NCBI GenBank assembly: GCA_023213315.1
Contig: JAKCPI010005550.1
Span: forward strand, 1 to 64,000
Length of the DNA stretch: 64,000 nucleotides
Direction of reading: 5' to 3'
Origin: Euborellia annulipes
Lineage: Eukaryota; Arthropoda; Insecta; Dermaptera; Anisolabididae
Numbering within the stretch: position 1 is the stretch's first letter; each line of letters begins with the position of its first letter. The translations under genes were made by a program, and so were the position numbers. The notes under the pieces are model-generated. The model worked only from the letters and a program-made list of their open reading frames with translations. It did not search any database and was not told the DNA's origin. Below are positions 10,150 through 20,814 of the stretch, in pieces.

Positions 10150-10490
10150 TTTTACTTTACTCTAATAAATACTTTAGAAGTATATTTTATATAATAGGGG
10201 GTGAGTTTTAAATTTGTAAAAATAAAATAAGAATTTAGAATTTTACATATTTTTACCCTGATGAAAATAAATAAAAAATATCTATTATAAGATTGAGTTT
10301 CAAGGGTGGGTAAATAAAGAAATCTTTTAAAATTCATTTCAATTCCAAATTGTCTCTAATAAATAAATAAATACAAAAAATATATATTAGGAAAATTTTA
10401 TTTAAAAGGGGATGACTTTTAAGGGTGTAAATAAATCTTTAAAATTCATTTCAATTCCAAATAATCTCTAATAAATAAATATATTGAATA
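10150..10490. repeat. Short direct repeat in AT-rich sequence
   Basis: The block AAATTCATTTCAATTCCAAA followed by CTCTAATAAATAAAT occurs twice, about 115 bp apart. No coding content. Confidence 0.5.
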
Positions 10491-10559
10491 AAATACAAGA
10501 AAACAAGTATTTCTAAAAAAGAGAATTGTTTTAATAAATTTTATTTTTGGGAGCTCAGA

Positions 10560-10706
10560 GAACAAATTCAATTCCTTCCTTCGTAGTTGTTTTCGAGTCG
10601 AGTCATGAGTCAGTCGCTTGAGTCTCTTATATTGTGTTAATATTTGTGTGTGATATTTGTGCGAATAAGACGCCGTAACCCACCCAACTCATCACCCTCT
10701 TGAAGG
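10560..10706 (+). promoter_or_regulatory. Candidate promoter / non-coding first exon
   Basis: A GC-richer patch has an arthropod-type initiator match, GAGTCAGTCGC, with TCAGT at 10608-10612, beside an AP-1-like TGAGTCA. About 95 bp later there is a donor-like TTGAAG|GTAATT near 10706. ATGs inside give only very short frames, so it would be 5' UTR. It is not repeated in the window. No TATA box is visible. Speculative. Confidence 0.22.
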
Positions 10707-12160
10707 TAATTAATATTTGCATAATTATCTCATTTGCATAACTGGTTAAACAATTTTATTTTAATAAAATGATTCGATTTTTAAACGTTATGACGGAGTT
10801 TGTGCAGCCAGGGAGGTGAGAGAGGGTGTAAATTACCCCTTCTGAAAGAGAGGGTGTAAATAATTCCTTCTAAAATGTCAAAATACTATTTTTCATTAAA
10901 AAATAATTAAATTTCAAAATTTTAGGTAAAAATTAGTCATCTCTCTCACCTCTTAATCCACCCCCCCCACCCCTTTATTAACAGACACCCTAAGATGCAA
11001 GGTGATCCCCCGACTATAGGTAAAGTAATTTTTAAAGAGAAGAGGGGAAAATTGTTTTCATATTAATTAAATATTTATATAATATTCAAATTTTAATCAA
11101 AGTGCTTTAAAGTAATTTTTAGAAAAGCCTAAGGGCGCAGTGAAATTCAAGTTTCAAGGCAAAAAATTTTATTTATTTAGTTGGATATAATGCTTATTTT
11201 ACTGAAAATTTTTAACCTGTTGTTTAAAGATTCTAACAAACATTTATATTTTATATTTAATTAAAATAATAACAGATAATACATACTTTAATGGAAATAT
11301 TTTTTTTCCTTTCTTCTTCAAAGAGAAAATATATAAGTAATTTTAGTATTATTTATTTAACAATAAATTATTAAAGAATTACGAAAAAAAATACTGTATA
11401 TTTAACTTTCTTTTCGATCTCATTTAGTCTTTAAGATAACAAGCTATTATTCATTTATTTAATTGATATTTATATTAATATTTAATATTGAGATCGCAAA
11501 CACAGCACACGTCGTTCAACCCTTTAAAATATAAATATTATTATTAGCTATATGATATTCAAATAATCATTGAATTTAAATAAAATCAGAGCAATATGTA
11601 ATACAAATGCGCCCCCTGGACCCCCTTCGGTTTTCAAGCTTTTAAATTTCCCTCTCCAACTCCACTTTCTTTTATTCTGGCCAATCAGCGCCCTGACAGG
11701 CACATACACACAGAAAGAGGAAGTCAGACGCTAGCGCTTTATATTGTAGTATGATGATATGATGATTTGCATTTTTTTTTATCATATTCTTTCCATAGCT
11801 TGTCTAAAAAAATTGATAGTTTTTTTTTCAATTATATTACAACTTGAATTCTACTATTTAAAATTTTGAATTTATTATAAAAAAAAAATACTATATACAC
11901 GGTTTTTACCTAAATCTCCATTTTTTTTTCACATACTAAAAAAAGGTCAAACGAAAAACGGTATTTGTTTTTTTTTTTAATTTTTAGGACAAGCCAGGGG
12001 GCAATGGCAATGGCAAATTTTTTTGACCGAACATTCTTCTTAGGCGAAGAAGCTGCAAAGTCAATTTAATTTGATAAAAATCTCGTCTGAATCAGCATAT
12101 GAATAAAACAATAAAATTAGCGATCTTTTTCTAATTGATTTTTTTTCTTTTTTTTTTTTT
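10707..12160. other. No gene; two related GTGTAAAT blocks and a REP3 copy
   Basis: AT-rich. Short repeated units GAGAGGGTGTAAAT lie at 10820-10865. A patch at about 11605-11740 (AATTTCCCTCTCCAACTC then GGCCAATCAGCG) resembles 25125-25280, so both belong to an unclassified repeat (REP3). A CCAAT box-like GGCCAATCAGC is present but sits in that repeat. Confidence 0.45.
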
Positions 12161-12163
12161 AAG

Positions 12164-12205
12164 AATGCGCCAGCTCCGAGAGTGATTATCCGAGAGGTTA
12201 TAAAG
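12164..12205 (+). other. Candidate 42-nt microexon
   Basis: A branch-point-like CTAAT and a long T-rich tract end in AAG at 12163. A 42-nt GC-richer segment follows, then donor AAG|GTAAAG at 12206. In phase 0 it reads NAPAPRVIIREVIK with no stop; a second frame is also open, so coding evidence is weak. The splice signals are good for such a short stretch. I do not recognise the peptide. Confidence 0.3.
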
Positions 12206-12740
12206 GTAAAGTTTAGCATGGTGCTAGAATATTAAAGGGAATAGGATAAATTAGCTTTCTTTTTAAGATATTGTTTCTTTTTCAGCTGACGTCAAATTCA
12301 ATTTTTAATTTTTTTTTAATATAATATTAATAAAAATAAAATTCATTTTAATTTACATTTGAAAATTTAAAATTCTAAATTTGCTTTTTCATTTCAAAAA
12401 TTTATAAAATATTATTTTGCTTTATTTTCAAAAAAAATTTCATAAAAATTGAATTAAAATTTATCTCCCATGCATCGTTCGAAAGGGAGAGAAAGCCACT
12501 CTCCCCCCACCCATCGTTCATCTTGGTACTCAGGTCTTAAGGTGTGATCTCTTAACGAATACAAATTTAAATGTATTCACTTTTCGATATTTAATTAGAA
12601 AATTCCACCTTAACTGTAGTTTAAATATTTTAATATAGAGGGGAGGAGGGTGCACCATGCCAACGAGAGGGGTTTTTATTTTAGAACCTGCAGCTACTCC
12701 TTATTAGTGGAGAAATCAACTTGAATTTCTTTCATTTTAG

Positions 12741-12777
12741 GCTTCTGTTAGAGATTCGTCGTTGTTATTAGCTTTAG
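12741..12777 (+). other. Candidate 37-nt exon
   Basis: Acceptor TTTCTTTCATTTTAG at 12740 and a donor-like TTTAG|GTACC at 12777. It reads ASVRDSSLLLAL in phase 0. The segment does not keep frame between 12164-12205 and the open frame starting at 12851, so at best it would be an alternative exon. Confidence 0.15.
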
Positions 12778-12845
12778 GTACCTTCTATCTAATCTAGCTT
12801 GATTTGTTTCACCCCTTGTTTTTAAATTAGTATCTAACAGAGAGC

Positions 12846-13145
12846 TAAAAAAAATCTCGTTGATTCCTACCATGAACGTAAGGAGATGCGGTCAGATCTG
12901 ATTGAGAGATCGAAGCCCAGGTTCTCAAGTGCTCTTGTGTTTCGTCTAAAAGACGTCTGATGTTGACGCATTCGGTAGTCTGATATGTTTTTGTATCTTT
13001 GAGAGTGGGTTTGAGGTGGCTCTTTGAGTAAAGCGAGTCAGGGAAGGGTTGCCGTTTCTCCAGGAATAGCCTGGAGGCTCCAAATCGCAATCCTTGAGGC
13101 TAGGAACCCGAGGGCTCCACCGATCTGATGGTGGAGACGGGGTTA
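12846..13145. other. 300-bp GC-rich island with coding-like frames on both strands
   Basis: Much higher GC than its surroundings. On plus, a pyrimidine tract and CTAACAG acceptor precede an open frame starting AGAGCTAAA at about 12851 and reaching a stop near 12958 (about 36 residues, charged). On minus, an 84-codon frame ends at 12845 after starting near 13096, with an acceptor-like CCACCATCAG upstream. Both cannot be coding at once. It could be a host exon with UTR or an unidentified retroelement piece; no domain was recognised. Confidence 0.35.
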
Positions 13146-13739
13146 AATACATTACAATATTTAAGTGAATCCTGATAATAATCTGATAATCTTTTTCTTC
13201 GCTCACATCATATTTCGCAACTAATGGACCAATCGTGTTCAAATATTTAAAAAAAATATTGATAAATGCATATCCTGTTTAGAATAACATTATAAATTTA
13301 AATTTCCTTCTGATACAAAGAGTGAGTTCGAGCCATTAAACAAAGATGATTTAATCCCTTCTTAAGCCAATTGAACTTCCTTGTACAAAAATGGAGTCTC
13401 AACCTCACCCCATTGATCACATTATTATTGGATAAAATAATAATAATAATTTATTATTTTAATGTACAATTATATATTCATTAACATTCTCATCATATTA
13501 TTCAAATATTGGAAAATAAATAAATTCGCAAATCATTTTATTTTAATAAAGCTATTAAAATGGTTAATTGTCAAAATTAATTTTCTATTATTTTTAACGG
13601 AATCGAATAAAAATTTTATTCATAAATGGAATAGAAATAAGAGAAAGTAAAAATCAAACAAGAGAGAATTTTATTTTACCCTTGAAGTTTAATTTATTTT
13701 CAATATTTGTTAGTCATCTGATATAGAAAGAACACTCTG
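13146..13739. other. AT-rich, no gene seen
   Basis: Low-complexity AT sequence with a TAATAATAA run near 13436-13456. The frames here are short and biased by composition. Confidence 0.45.
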
Positions 13740-14285
13740 AGAGATAATTTAACTTTCTCTTACCCTATATATGAAATATATAGAAAGTTATGTCAACAAT
13801 TCGATGTCGAGATTATGATGGATATACACGTTTGGGGTACTTTGAGTCTGTCTGTCTGTGATCAAAATATCTCAGAAGCGAAAAGAGGAGGTTAAAATTT
13901 TATATTTTAGTTAGGCACCCCCCTCCCCCTTCCCTAAGGGTGAAAATAAGCTTTTGACAAAATCGGTCAAAAAGTACTAGTATGTACTTTTTCCGTTTTT
14001 GTTGATTTTCTCAATATTCGCTCAACGATTTTGATTAAAATTCATAAATCAAATATTTTTGTGCTCTTTAAAAAGTATATCAGTGAAATTTTTCGTGAAA
14101 ATTGTTTGAAGTACACTTTACTGATATGGAAGCATTCGTAGCTCAGCGCCATCTCTGAATCGCGTGGTCAAGTTTGGAACTTAGGTGCTAACTAAATAGA
14201 TGTCGACACAAAAAAATCTGGTCTGACAAGCACAGTACACAACTTTCTCTAAGAAGAACGCGACCAGTCACACCAGATTTTTCAA
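13740..14285 (+). repeat. REP1 copy, variant with GCTCAGCGCCATC insert
   Basis: REP1 from AACTTTCTCTTACCCTATA to the terminal ACCAGTCACACCAGATTTTT. The NTGCCATGG part is replaced by a segment with GTAGCTCAGCGCCATCTC and TGGTCAAGTTTGGAACT, which recurs at 14905-14960, 35600-35660 and 59940-60005. This defines a REP1 subfamily. Confidence 0.8.
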
Positions 14286-14329
14286 TATGATTTTTATTTA
14301 AATATTTATACATTATTTTGTTTCATATT

Positions 14330-14510
14330 TTTTATTAAGTAAGTGTGTTTATCGAAGAGATCGTATAAAATACATTTAATTAAAATTATAATTTCTATTT
14401 TTTTTTTTTTTTTAAAGAATATAATAAAATATCTCATGAAATTTTAGATGTTAATTTTAATGAAATGTTTTTTATACAATCTCTTCTTCAAACATACTTA
14501 TTTTTAGGCT
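14330..14510. repeat. Foldback element, about 180 bp
   Basis: Inverted arms: left TAAGTAAGTGTGTTTATCGA and right ACTTATTTTTAGG preceded by CTTCTTCAAACAT, with TTTAATTAAAATTA matching TTAATTTTAATGAA inward. Arms are imperfect with an A/T-rich loop. It sits next to a REP1 end. Confidence 0.55.
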
Positions 14511-14699
14511 TGATGTTGACATAAAAATAAAATCCACAAGCCACATCAAATACCACTCTCTAAAACACTGCGTTTATGCTACACGTCAGAGAAGTGAAAC
14601 TTATAAGCAAAATTCACAAAATTCGTCAGTCTAGTCTGATCGACAGCCGCCTTTTTCTTGTTCTCGGTTGACGCCATTGCTCAAGAAAACCAAGTTTAC

Positions 14700-14966
14700 G
14701 TTCGTGAAAATTGTTTACTGATGTACTTTTTTAGTTTTTTTTCAAATTTCTCAGAATTCGATGGAACGATTTTGATTAAAATTCATAAATAAACTATTTT
14801 TTAGATGTTCTTTAAAAAGTTTATTAATAAGTTTTTTCGTGAAAATTATTTGAAGTACACTTTACTGATGTGGTAGCATTTCAGATTTTTACTTTCTCTT
14901 TTTTGCAATGGAAGCATTGGCAGCTCAGCGCCATCATAAGTGGTCAAGTTTGGAACTAAAGTGCTA
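14700..14966 (+). repeat. REP1 fragment (variant subfamily)
   Basis: Contains TTTACTGATGTACTTTTTTA, TTTTAGATGTTCTTTAAAAA and the GCAGCTCAGCGCCATC block. Confidence 0.7.
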
Positions 14967-15128
14967 TGCCCTTGGGCTATAATAGCACAGTTAGTAGAGT
15001 ATCCGCCTCTTATGCTAGAGGTCAAGGGTTCTCATTCCGTCTCGTGCAATAAAAATTTATTTCAATTTAATGGCTTTCGATGTCGAAAAAGACCTTAATT
15101 AAATTAAAAATAAATAAATAAATAAAAA
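14967..15128 (+). repeat. SINE-C-related tRNA-derived SINE
   Basis: The head CCCTTGGGCTATAATAGC with CAGTTAGTAGAGTATCCGCC resembles a tRNA 5' half; box B-like GGTTCTCATTCC lies near 15028. The tail contains TCGATGTCGAAAAAGACC and (AAAT) repeats. It inserted into a REP1 variant. Confidence 0.65.
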
Positions 15129-15880
15129 CTAAGGTAGGCCTATTATGGGAAACTAAATATATCTCGACACAAAAAATCTGTGACAGAGAAAAAATTGTTT
15201 CTTCAATGAATCCGTTTTGAGTTCGGTTGTATACATTTTATAGATTTATGAATATCATATAGCCGCGGGATAGAATAAATACCCTGTGTCATTCATTTAA
15301 ATATTTCTCTTTTTTGTTTATCTTACCCAATTTACCTATTTATTCGTCAATAGGTAAATATTCTTTTTCTTGCTTCGGTGATTGATATTTTTTTTTTTGT
15401 GTGGTTTACTATGACCCATACAGGAGGTTATGATGTCAAATCCCCACTCTCCACTCTCCCCCACGGGAGTTCTATATTTAGATAGAGATTAAAATTTAAT
15501 TTATTCTACCTTTTTATATAGTAGGATAAAAAAATTATAAAAATGTCACGATTCGTTCTCTCTTCATGGCCAAACGAATCTATGAATTTCATGTGAATCT
15601 TTTTTTAAATTATTTTTATATCATAAAATTTAATTAGTAAATATTAGAGATTTACTGATTATTGCTAATTAGTTAGATAAACCGGCTTATTTTTATAATA
15701 GTCGAGATTAGCTAGCCACTCGTCGACAAACGACCACGATCTGTCCTAATATTTAATAATATACAGGGGGTGGCCAACCCAAATGACTTGCGGGCCAATT
15801 TGGAAATGCATCATAACTCCGTGGACCGCATATAAAATTATATATGCCGACCACTAAAGTCATTTTTTGGGTGAAAAATT
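15129..15880. other. No gene seen
   Basis: Starts with a REP1 scrap near 15150-15180 (AACTAAATATATCTCGACAC). The rest is AT-rich; a region near 15765-15850 (GGGGGTGGCCAACCCAAATG) resembles a hAT-type end but has no partner that I can see. Confidence 0.4.
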
Positions 15881-16030
15881 CCCAGGCAGTCCGATGATTT
15901 TATTTAAGCCATTTGGATACCAAACAGTTATCGTAAAAGTCTTATATGGCCTAAGTTGCCGAAAAGACTGTATGCATGTGTGTGGGTGTGAATGTGAATG
16001 GGAAAAAAGTGTGTTTTTTAATAAAAAAAA
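15881..16030 (+). repeat. SINE-A, 3' part
   Basis: Starts within the body at CCCAGGCAGTCCGATGATTT and runs to the GT-rich tail. The tRNA-like head is missing. Confidence 0.75.
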
Positions 16031-16084
16031 AATTTTATACTACGATAATTTTATTATTCAACAAAATTTTGAATTAGCAGAAAG

Positions 16085-16520
16085 TATGATATTTAATTAT
16101 GGGAGTTTTTAATTAAAGACCACATTACCATCAGCGACATCTACAGTCATTCTTATGAAGTTAGATACAATTTTTCCGCCATCTACACCCATTCCCATGA
16201 AGTTAGACACAATCATCAAAGCAAGTGTTTACATAAAAAGGATGATGTTACAAAGTGTTTTTGAATTTGGTTTTTTAATATAGATGCTACAAAATATTAT
16301 TATTAAATTATTCCAAAAATACATATTGTATTGTAATATCATGCTTTTTATGTAAACACTTGCTATGATGAGTGTGGGAATGAGTGTAGATGGCGCGAAA
16401 ATTTGTATCTAACTTCATAAGAATGACTGTAGATGTCGCTGATGGTAATGTGGTCTTTAATTAAAACCTCCCATAATAATAATATTTTTAAATATTATAC
16501 TTTCTGCTAATTCAAAATTT
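16085..16520. mobile_element. Foldback element FB3
   Basis: Left arm GGGAGTTTTTAATTAAAGAC then CACATTACCATCAGCGACAT; right arm ATGTCGCTGATGGTAATGTG then GTCTTTAATTAAAACCTCCC. Shared with 41255-41680 and 50205-50600 through ATGAAGTTAGATACAA and the GTGTAGATGGCGC motif. This copy lacks the hammerhead-like part seen at 41.3 kb. Confidence 0.7.
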
Positions 16521-16569
16521 TGTTGAATGATAAAATGTGAAGTCGTAGTATAAAATTTTTTTTTTTTTT

Positions 16570-17050
16570 TTTATTAAAAAAACACACTTTTCCCATTCAC
16601 ACTCACATCCACACACATGCATTTCGGCAACTTAGGCCATATAAGACTTTTACGATAACTGTTTGGTATCCAAACAAGGGCGGATAAAAGGGGGGTAAGG
16701 GGGTAATTCACCCCCCCCCCCCCCGAGAATTTGAAAAAATACCTTTTTTTCGCAAAAAAAATTTATTTTTAACGTAAAATTTTAAAAATTAATACTTAAA
16801 AATTTGATTTGTATTTATATTCTGGCAAACAAGTACAGAATGCGCCTTTAAATTACTGAAATTAAGAAAAAATAGTGTGCTGTGCGACGAGTCACACCAG
16901 ATTACCCCCCCCCCCCCCCGAGAAACACCTCTGGATCCGCCCTTGTATCCAAATAGCTTAAATAAAATCATCGGACTGTCTGGGGCTCGAACCCGCGACC
17001 CTTGGTATACAAGGAAGGCGCGCTACCAATACACCAATCCCGAGGGCAGT
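16570..17050 (-). repeat. SINE-A split by a hAT MITE
   Basis: Body and head on the reverse strand, with box B complement GGGGCTCGAACCC at about 16983 and head up to about 17048. It is interrupted at TATCCAAA by the MITE at 16675-16945. Confidence 0.8.
16675..16945. mobile_element. hAT MITE, 271 bp, exact 8-bp duplication
   Basis: The ends CAAGGGCGGAT and ATCCGCCCTTG form an inverted repeat. TATCCAAA flanks both sides (16667-16674 and 16946-16953). C-runs lie inside both ends, and an embedded REP1 palindrome scrap (GTGTGCTGTGCGACGAGTCA) is at about 16876. No coding capacity. Confidence 0.9.
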
Positions 17051-18747
17051 ATGAAACTTATTAAGGTCTAAAATAATTTCAAGTTTTATTTATACTCTAC
17101 CATTATTGTTTTTTTTTTTTATCAAATTGAATATAAAATTAACTGAGTCGCAATTTTAAAGGTGAATTTTTTTAATCCATTATCAAGTTTTCTATTTCCT
17201 TATTTTCATTGACTGACGGTAATTCATGTAGAAACTTTGCAGAGCCATTTACATAGATTTGTGTTGTGATTGTGCAAATGAGACTGAGATTCACGCTAGA
17301 CTAATATTAAAAGCAAACCTTTCTTCAACAACATCCCACCAAGTTATTTTACCCTTCACTAATAAAAAAAAAAGACAAAACTTTAATATTATTTAATTTT
17401 TTAAAAAGGATTTTCATAATTATTTTATGCTCTAAAAAAAAAAAAAAAAAAACTAATTGATTTTTTTATTTTTATTTTTGTTTTCATAAAAATGGAATTA
17501 GAATTAGAATTCAACATTACTTGAATTTCCCAAAATATTTTAATAGCAATATTATGGAATTATTTATTAATATAAATATAAAACGCATTAATGATTCAAT
17601 GCGAAATTAAATACTAATGAAAATGTTAAAGTTGAAAGGCAAATTGGTTTAAATCTTTCCGCTTCTTATTTATATTGTCTTCTATTCATAAATACTTATT
17701 TTTTTTAAATTCTCAAGTTTTAAATGAAATGGAGAGACTTTCATCTCCCTAAGGATTCATAAAAGAAAAAGAAAGAGAGGGAAAGATAGAGAGTAAAAAA
17801 AAAAAAAAAAAAAACGGAGCTAAGTAAAAAATTTAAAAAGCTTCAACAGAGTTGCCATAGGCGCGCCATCGGTTTATTATTTACCGGGATGAAAGATGAT
17901 CCTCGGGGGAAGTCAAGAAATGCATGGAGGTCTACAAATCCTTCGGGATTTGCTCCATTATATCAATAATTAGAATATTGATCTTCAATAGAGAAAAATT
18001 TGTTAATTTCATATATACATTTTTTTAATCAGATGAAAATGGTGTAAGCAACAAATGAAAGAATAAAAACAAAAACATTTTAACACTTAAAGGCGATTAT
18101 ACCCTATGGAGCTGTAATTGATAATTATTTCGAAAAATTCTATTGAATTTTTTTTTATATAGGTCTATATATAAAGTTTATTGTTCACAATCTCAAGCTG
18201 TTTCCGCACGCAACTAAAATTCAAATTATTGCAAGATAATTTTAATTGAAAATTTTATATGAAAAAATTAACGAGGTGTTGTGAAAAAAGAAAACAGTAA
18301 AAAGTTTTTAGGATCCGCTTTAATAATTATATTGTGCAAACATAAGGATTTCTGTTTTTCTCTCGACATCTAATCTTCTGCATCCAGCATTTATTTCTAT
18401 ATTCTGAAATTATAATTAATTCTTATATGGACCCTGTTATGCAATAGTGTGTCAAGAGCCAAAAAATTAAAAATTGAGTTAAGCACGGAATATTGTTTCA
18501 AATGTTATAATTAATAGTATTTTTTTTATGAAATATGTCCTAAAAAAATTTATATTTAATTTTACTTGCAAAAAAAATTATATATAATCCAATGAAAACA
18601 AAAAACTTTAATGTTAATTTTCTCAAAACTTGGTAGATGGCGCTTGACACACTAATGCGTAACAGGGTCCAAATAATACATTCTCTTGGTTAAATATACT
18701 ATATATGGTTCAGTTAAAATCCGAATCGTGGTATTTTGAATATTAAT
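17051..18747. other. AT-rich, no clear gene; weak exon-like patch at 17172-17303
   Basis: Mostly A/T runs and short frames. On minus, a GC-richer stretch 17172-17303 is open for about 42 codons, ends with a stop and has a CTCAG acceptor-like site upstream; it is too short to be convincing. Confidence 0.35.
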
Positions 18748-18755
18748 GTCCTATT

Positions 18756-19148
18756 CATAGGCCTGGAACTGGGGGGGGGGCAAGGGTACATTGCCCCCCT
18801 GGCGTCCTATAGGGGGGGGGGCAGAGGGGGCAAAATTTCTTCTTTTATTTCATTTATTTTTAAAAATGATATATTTTTACTTTTGAAAAATAAATTCTTC
18901 TAAATTAAAAAAATTAAAAGAGTAAGAAATTCATTTTTTTTCAAATTTTTTCCAAAAATTTTTGATAAAATCACTAGCAAATTTTTTTTAAATTTTAATT
19001 TGATTAAAATTGTGATTTTATTTAAAATTTTTAAAGTTTTATAGTAGATTTGTTTTTGTTTTATACTATTTGAACATATTAAATTATTTTAATTTTCTAA
19101 AAAAAATTTTTTTGCCCCCCCTGATTCAAATTCGTTCCGGCGCCCCTG
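18756..19148. mobile_element. Non-autonomous hAT relative of the 1-4482 element, exact 8-bp duplication
   Basis: GTCCTATT flanks both sides (18748-18755 and 19149-19156). The left end CATAGG matches the 4482 end of the autonomous element, and the right end TTCGTTCCGGCGCCCCTG matches its position 1 end. Internal C/G runs and CAAAATTTCTTCTTTTATTT match 4380-4400 in reverse. It keeps only the two termini and has lost the transposase, so it could be mobilised by the intact copy. Confidence 0.93.
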
Positions 19149-19210
19149 GTCCTATTCAAATGTATAAATCTCGAAAAATATTTAACTAAAACTTAACCCC
19201 CCAGGGCTCT

Positions 19211-19540
19211 CCTCCTTACACTGTAAAAAAAGATGAATTTTCAATTGTTTTCATATACTTTTGTGCTTGAATTAATATACCCTATTAAACTAATATACCC
19301 AGTATGTGAAATAAAATTAATATAAAAGCTTATAAAATAGTATCACTTTGAAAAAAATATGAATTTTCTATCGTTGTTTATATACTGTCGTGCTTGCATA
19401 TGCTTTAATATACCCAGTATGTGAAATAAAATTCATATAGGGGCTACTTAAGTAAAAAAAAAATATGAATCAAATTTAAGTAGCTTAAAAAGTATGAAAT
19501 TCTTAACAACGTAAGTTATCAAGGTGGTAAAAGCCCTAGA
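19211..19540 (+). repeat. SINE-E composite, truncated, inverted relative to other copies
   Basis: Starts ACACTGTAAAAA, the reverse of the TTTTTACAGTGT ends at 23.5 and 28.3 kb. It continues with two CCCAGTATGTGAAATAAAAT blocks and ends in a decayed tRNA-like head near 19510-19540. Confidence 0.6.
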
Positions 19541-19572
19541 GTCAGGTCGCCTGGTGCAATGGACATCATACC

Positions 19573-19970
19573 TGTGATATATGAGTGATTCTCAATATTG
19601 ATGTTTGACGTTTTGTTGTATTGTTGTTTTGATTAAATGTTATTTTTCCTGGTCAAGACTGTTTTCTATCTTCCGTCGTATCTCTTACATGGTGTCAGAA
19701 GTGAGCCACAATGAATAATAATAATATGAATATTATGCCGCCAAATGCGTTCAACTTTTCAAATCCTTCTTCCTGGACTAATTGGTCCAAACATTGGGAA
19801 AGGTACCGAATATTCACTGAATATTTCTTTGTAGGTCTTACAACTCTTCCATATCTTGTTCTATAATTTGAACACTCTCTCTCTTATGGAACTACAGCAG
19901 GTGTTTCTTGTTCTTCTTTATTTTCTTCTGCTTCTTTTTCCTCTTCATTTGCTTCTTCATTCTTTCTTTT
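19573..19970 (+). mobile_element. Ty3/Gypsy-type LTR retrotransposon, 5' fragment
   Basis: ATACC at 19568-19572 and 19971-19975 is a plausible 5-bp target duplication. A short putative LTR starts TGTGATATATGAG and ends CTCTTACA at 19689 (117 bp). Primer-binding-like TGGTGTCAGAAGTGAGCC follows at 19690, then a gag start. The 3' side ends in a pyrimidine-rich stretch without a second LTR, so the interior and 3' LTR are lost. A similar TGGTGTCAGAGGTGA is at 37085. Confidence 0.6.
19711..19866 (+). pseudogene. Gag N-terminus of a Ty3/Gypsy element
   Basis: A 51-residue frame starts ATG just after the primer-binding-like site. It contains FNFSNPSSWTNWSKHWERYR, matching the conserved gag start of Gypsy elements in which FxF, a W-x-x-W pair and RYR recur. 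A stop at 19864-19866 truncates it. No capsid core, protease or polymerase follows. Confidence 0.65.
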
Positions 19971-20062
19971 ATACCGATGCCCTGGAAAGGCTGGAGATCC
20001 TGGGCTCGATTCCCGGGGGCCGGCCTCGCCAATAAAAAACACCCTCTTGTTAAATTAATACA

Positions 20063-20814
20063 TTCACATCGAATTTTTGATATGAGCGCAATACTTTCTT
20101 GCTCTATATAAAATTTATTTCATATATAAAGTAAAAATCAAGTTGAACTAAATCATTTTATTTTATTTTCTATTTGTAATGTAATAAATTTTATAATATA
20201 TAGAAATTTGAATTTTTTCTTCTGGGAGGGGGGGGGGGGGGGTTAAAACCCTAAAAATCTCCTCCTGTTTGCGCCACTGTACACATCAGATGTTTTATTT
20301 TAAATTCCTCTCCTTTTCTAAATTCATATTTTATAATTTTTATATTTTCAATGATAACGATTAATTAAATAATAATAAAACAACACATTTTCATTCATTA
20401 TTAAAACACATAACGGGAATGAAAAATGTTTCATCTATAAAGTATGAAAAATTAGATTTGATATCCAGTGAGAGGATTTTAAAGCATTGTGTTTATGTTC
20501 GTTGTTTATTTTATTCTCTACCAGCTTAATTGATTATAATTAATGATGCAGTTTTTCTTATATGGGTAGATAAAATTTAAACGATGTGTCTCATAAATAA
20601 ATACAATTTTAAAGGTATTAAATTTATTAATTATAAAAATTCGGAAATGACTTCCCCTTGACATTCTCATATCCTGCATGATTTTCTTATATTAAAATTG
20701 TACATCTGTATTAGAGTTGATACATCAACCGGAATAAGTATTTCAAAAATTTTAAAATTAAATATGACGAAGAAAAAAAAATCTAACAAGTGTTAATAAA
20801 AAATATATACCATA
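20063..20814. other. AT-rich, hAT-type end remnant near 20222-20272
   Basis: A G-run followed by CTCCTGTTTGCGCCACTG resembles a hAT MITE right end without a partner. The rest is low-complexity sequence. Confidence 0.35.

Larger units (their letters stand above)
15881..17050. repeat. Giant inverted repeat, SINE at both ends around a foldback core
   Basis: SINE-A in plus orientation (15881-16030) mirrors SINE-A in minus orientation (16570-17050). Inside, the sequence from 16031 to about 16250 mirrors about 16330 to 16565, centred near 16290. A complete hAT MITE (16675-16945) interrupts the right SINE only, so it came later. A transcript would form a hairpin with arms of about 400 bp. Confidence 0.75.
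19541..20062 (+). repeat. SINE-B, split by an LTR-element fragment
   Basis: The 5' part (GGTCGCCTGGTGCAATGGAC) and 3' part (GATGCCCTGGAAAGGCTGGA, box B-like GGCTCGATTCCC, then CCTCGCCAATAAAAAACAC) join to a normal SINE-B. Other copies are at 42541-42682 and 59783-59929. Confidence 0.7.
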
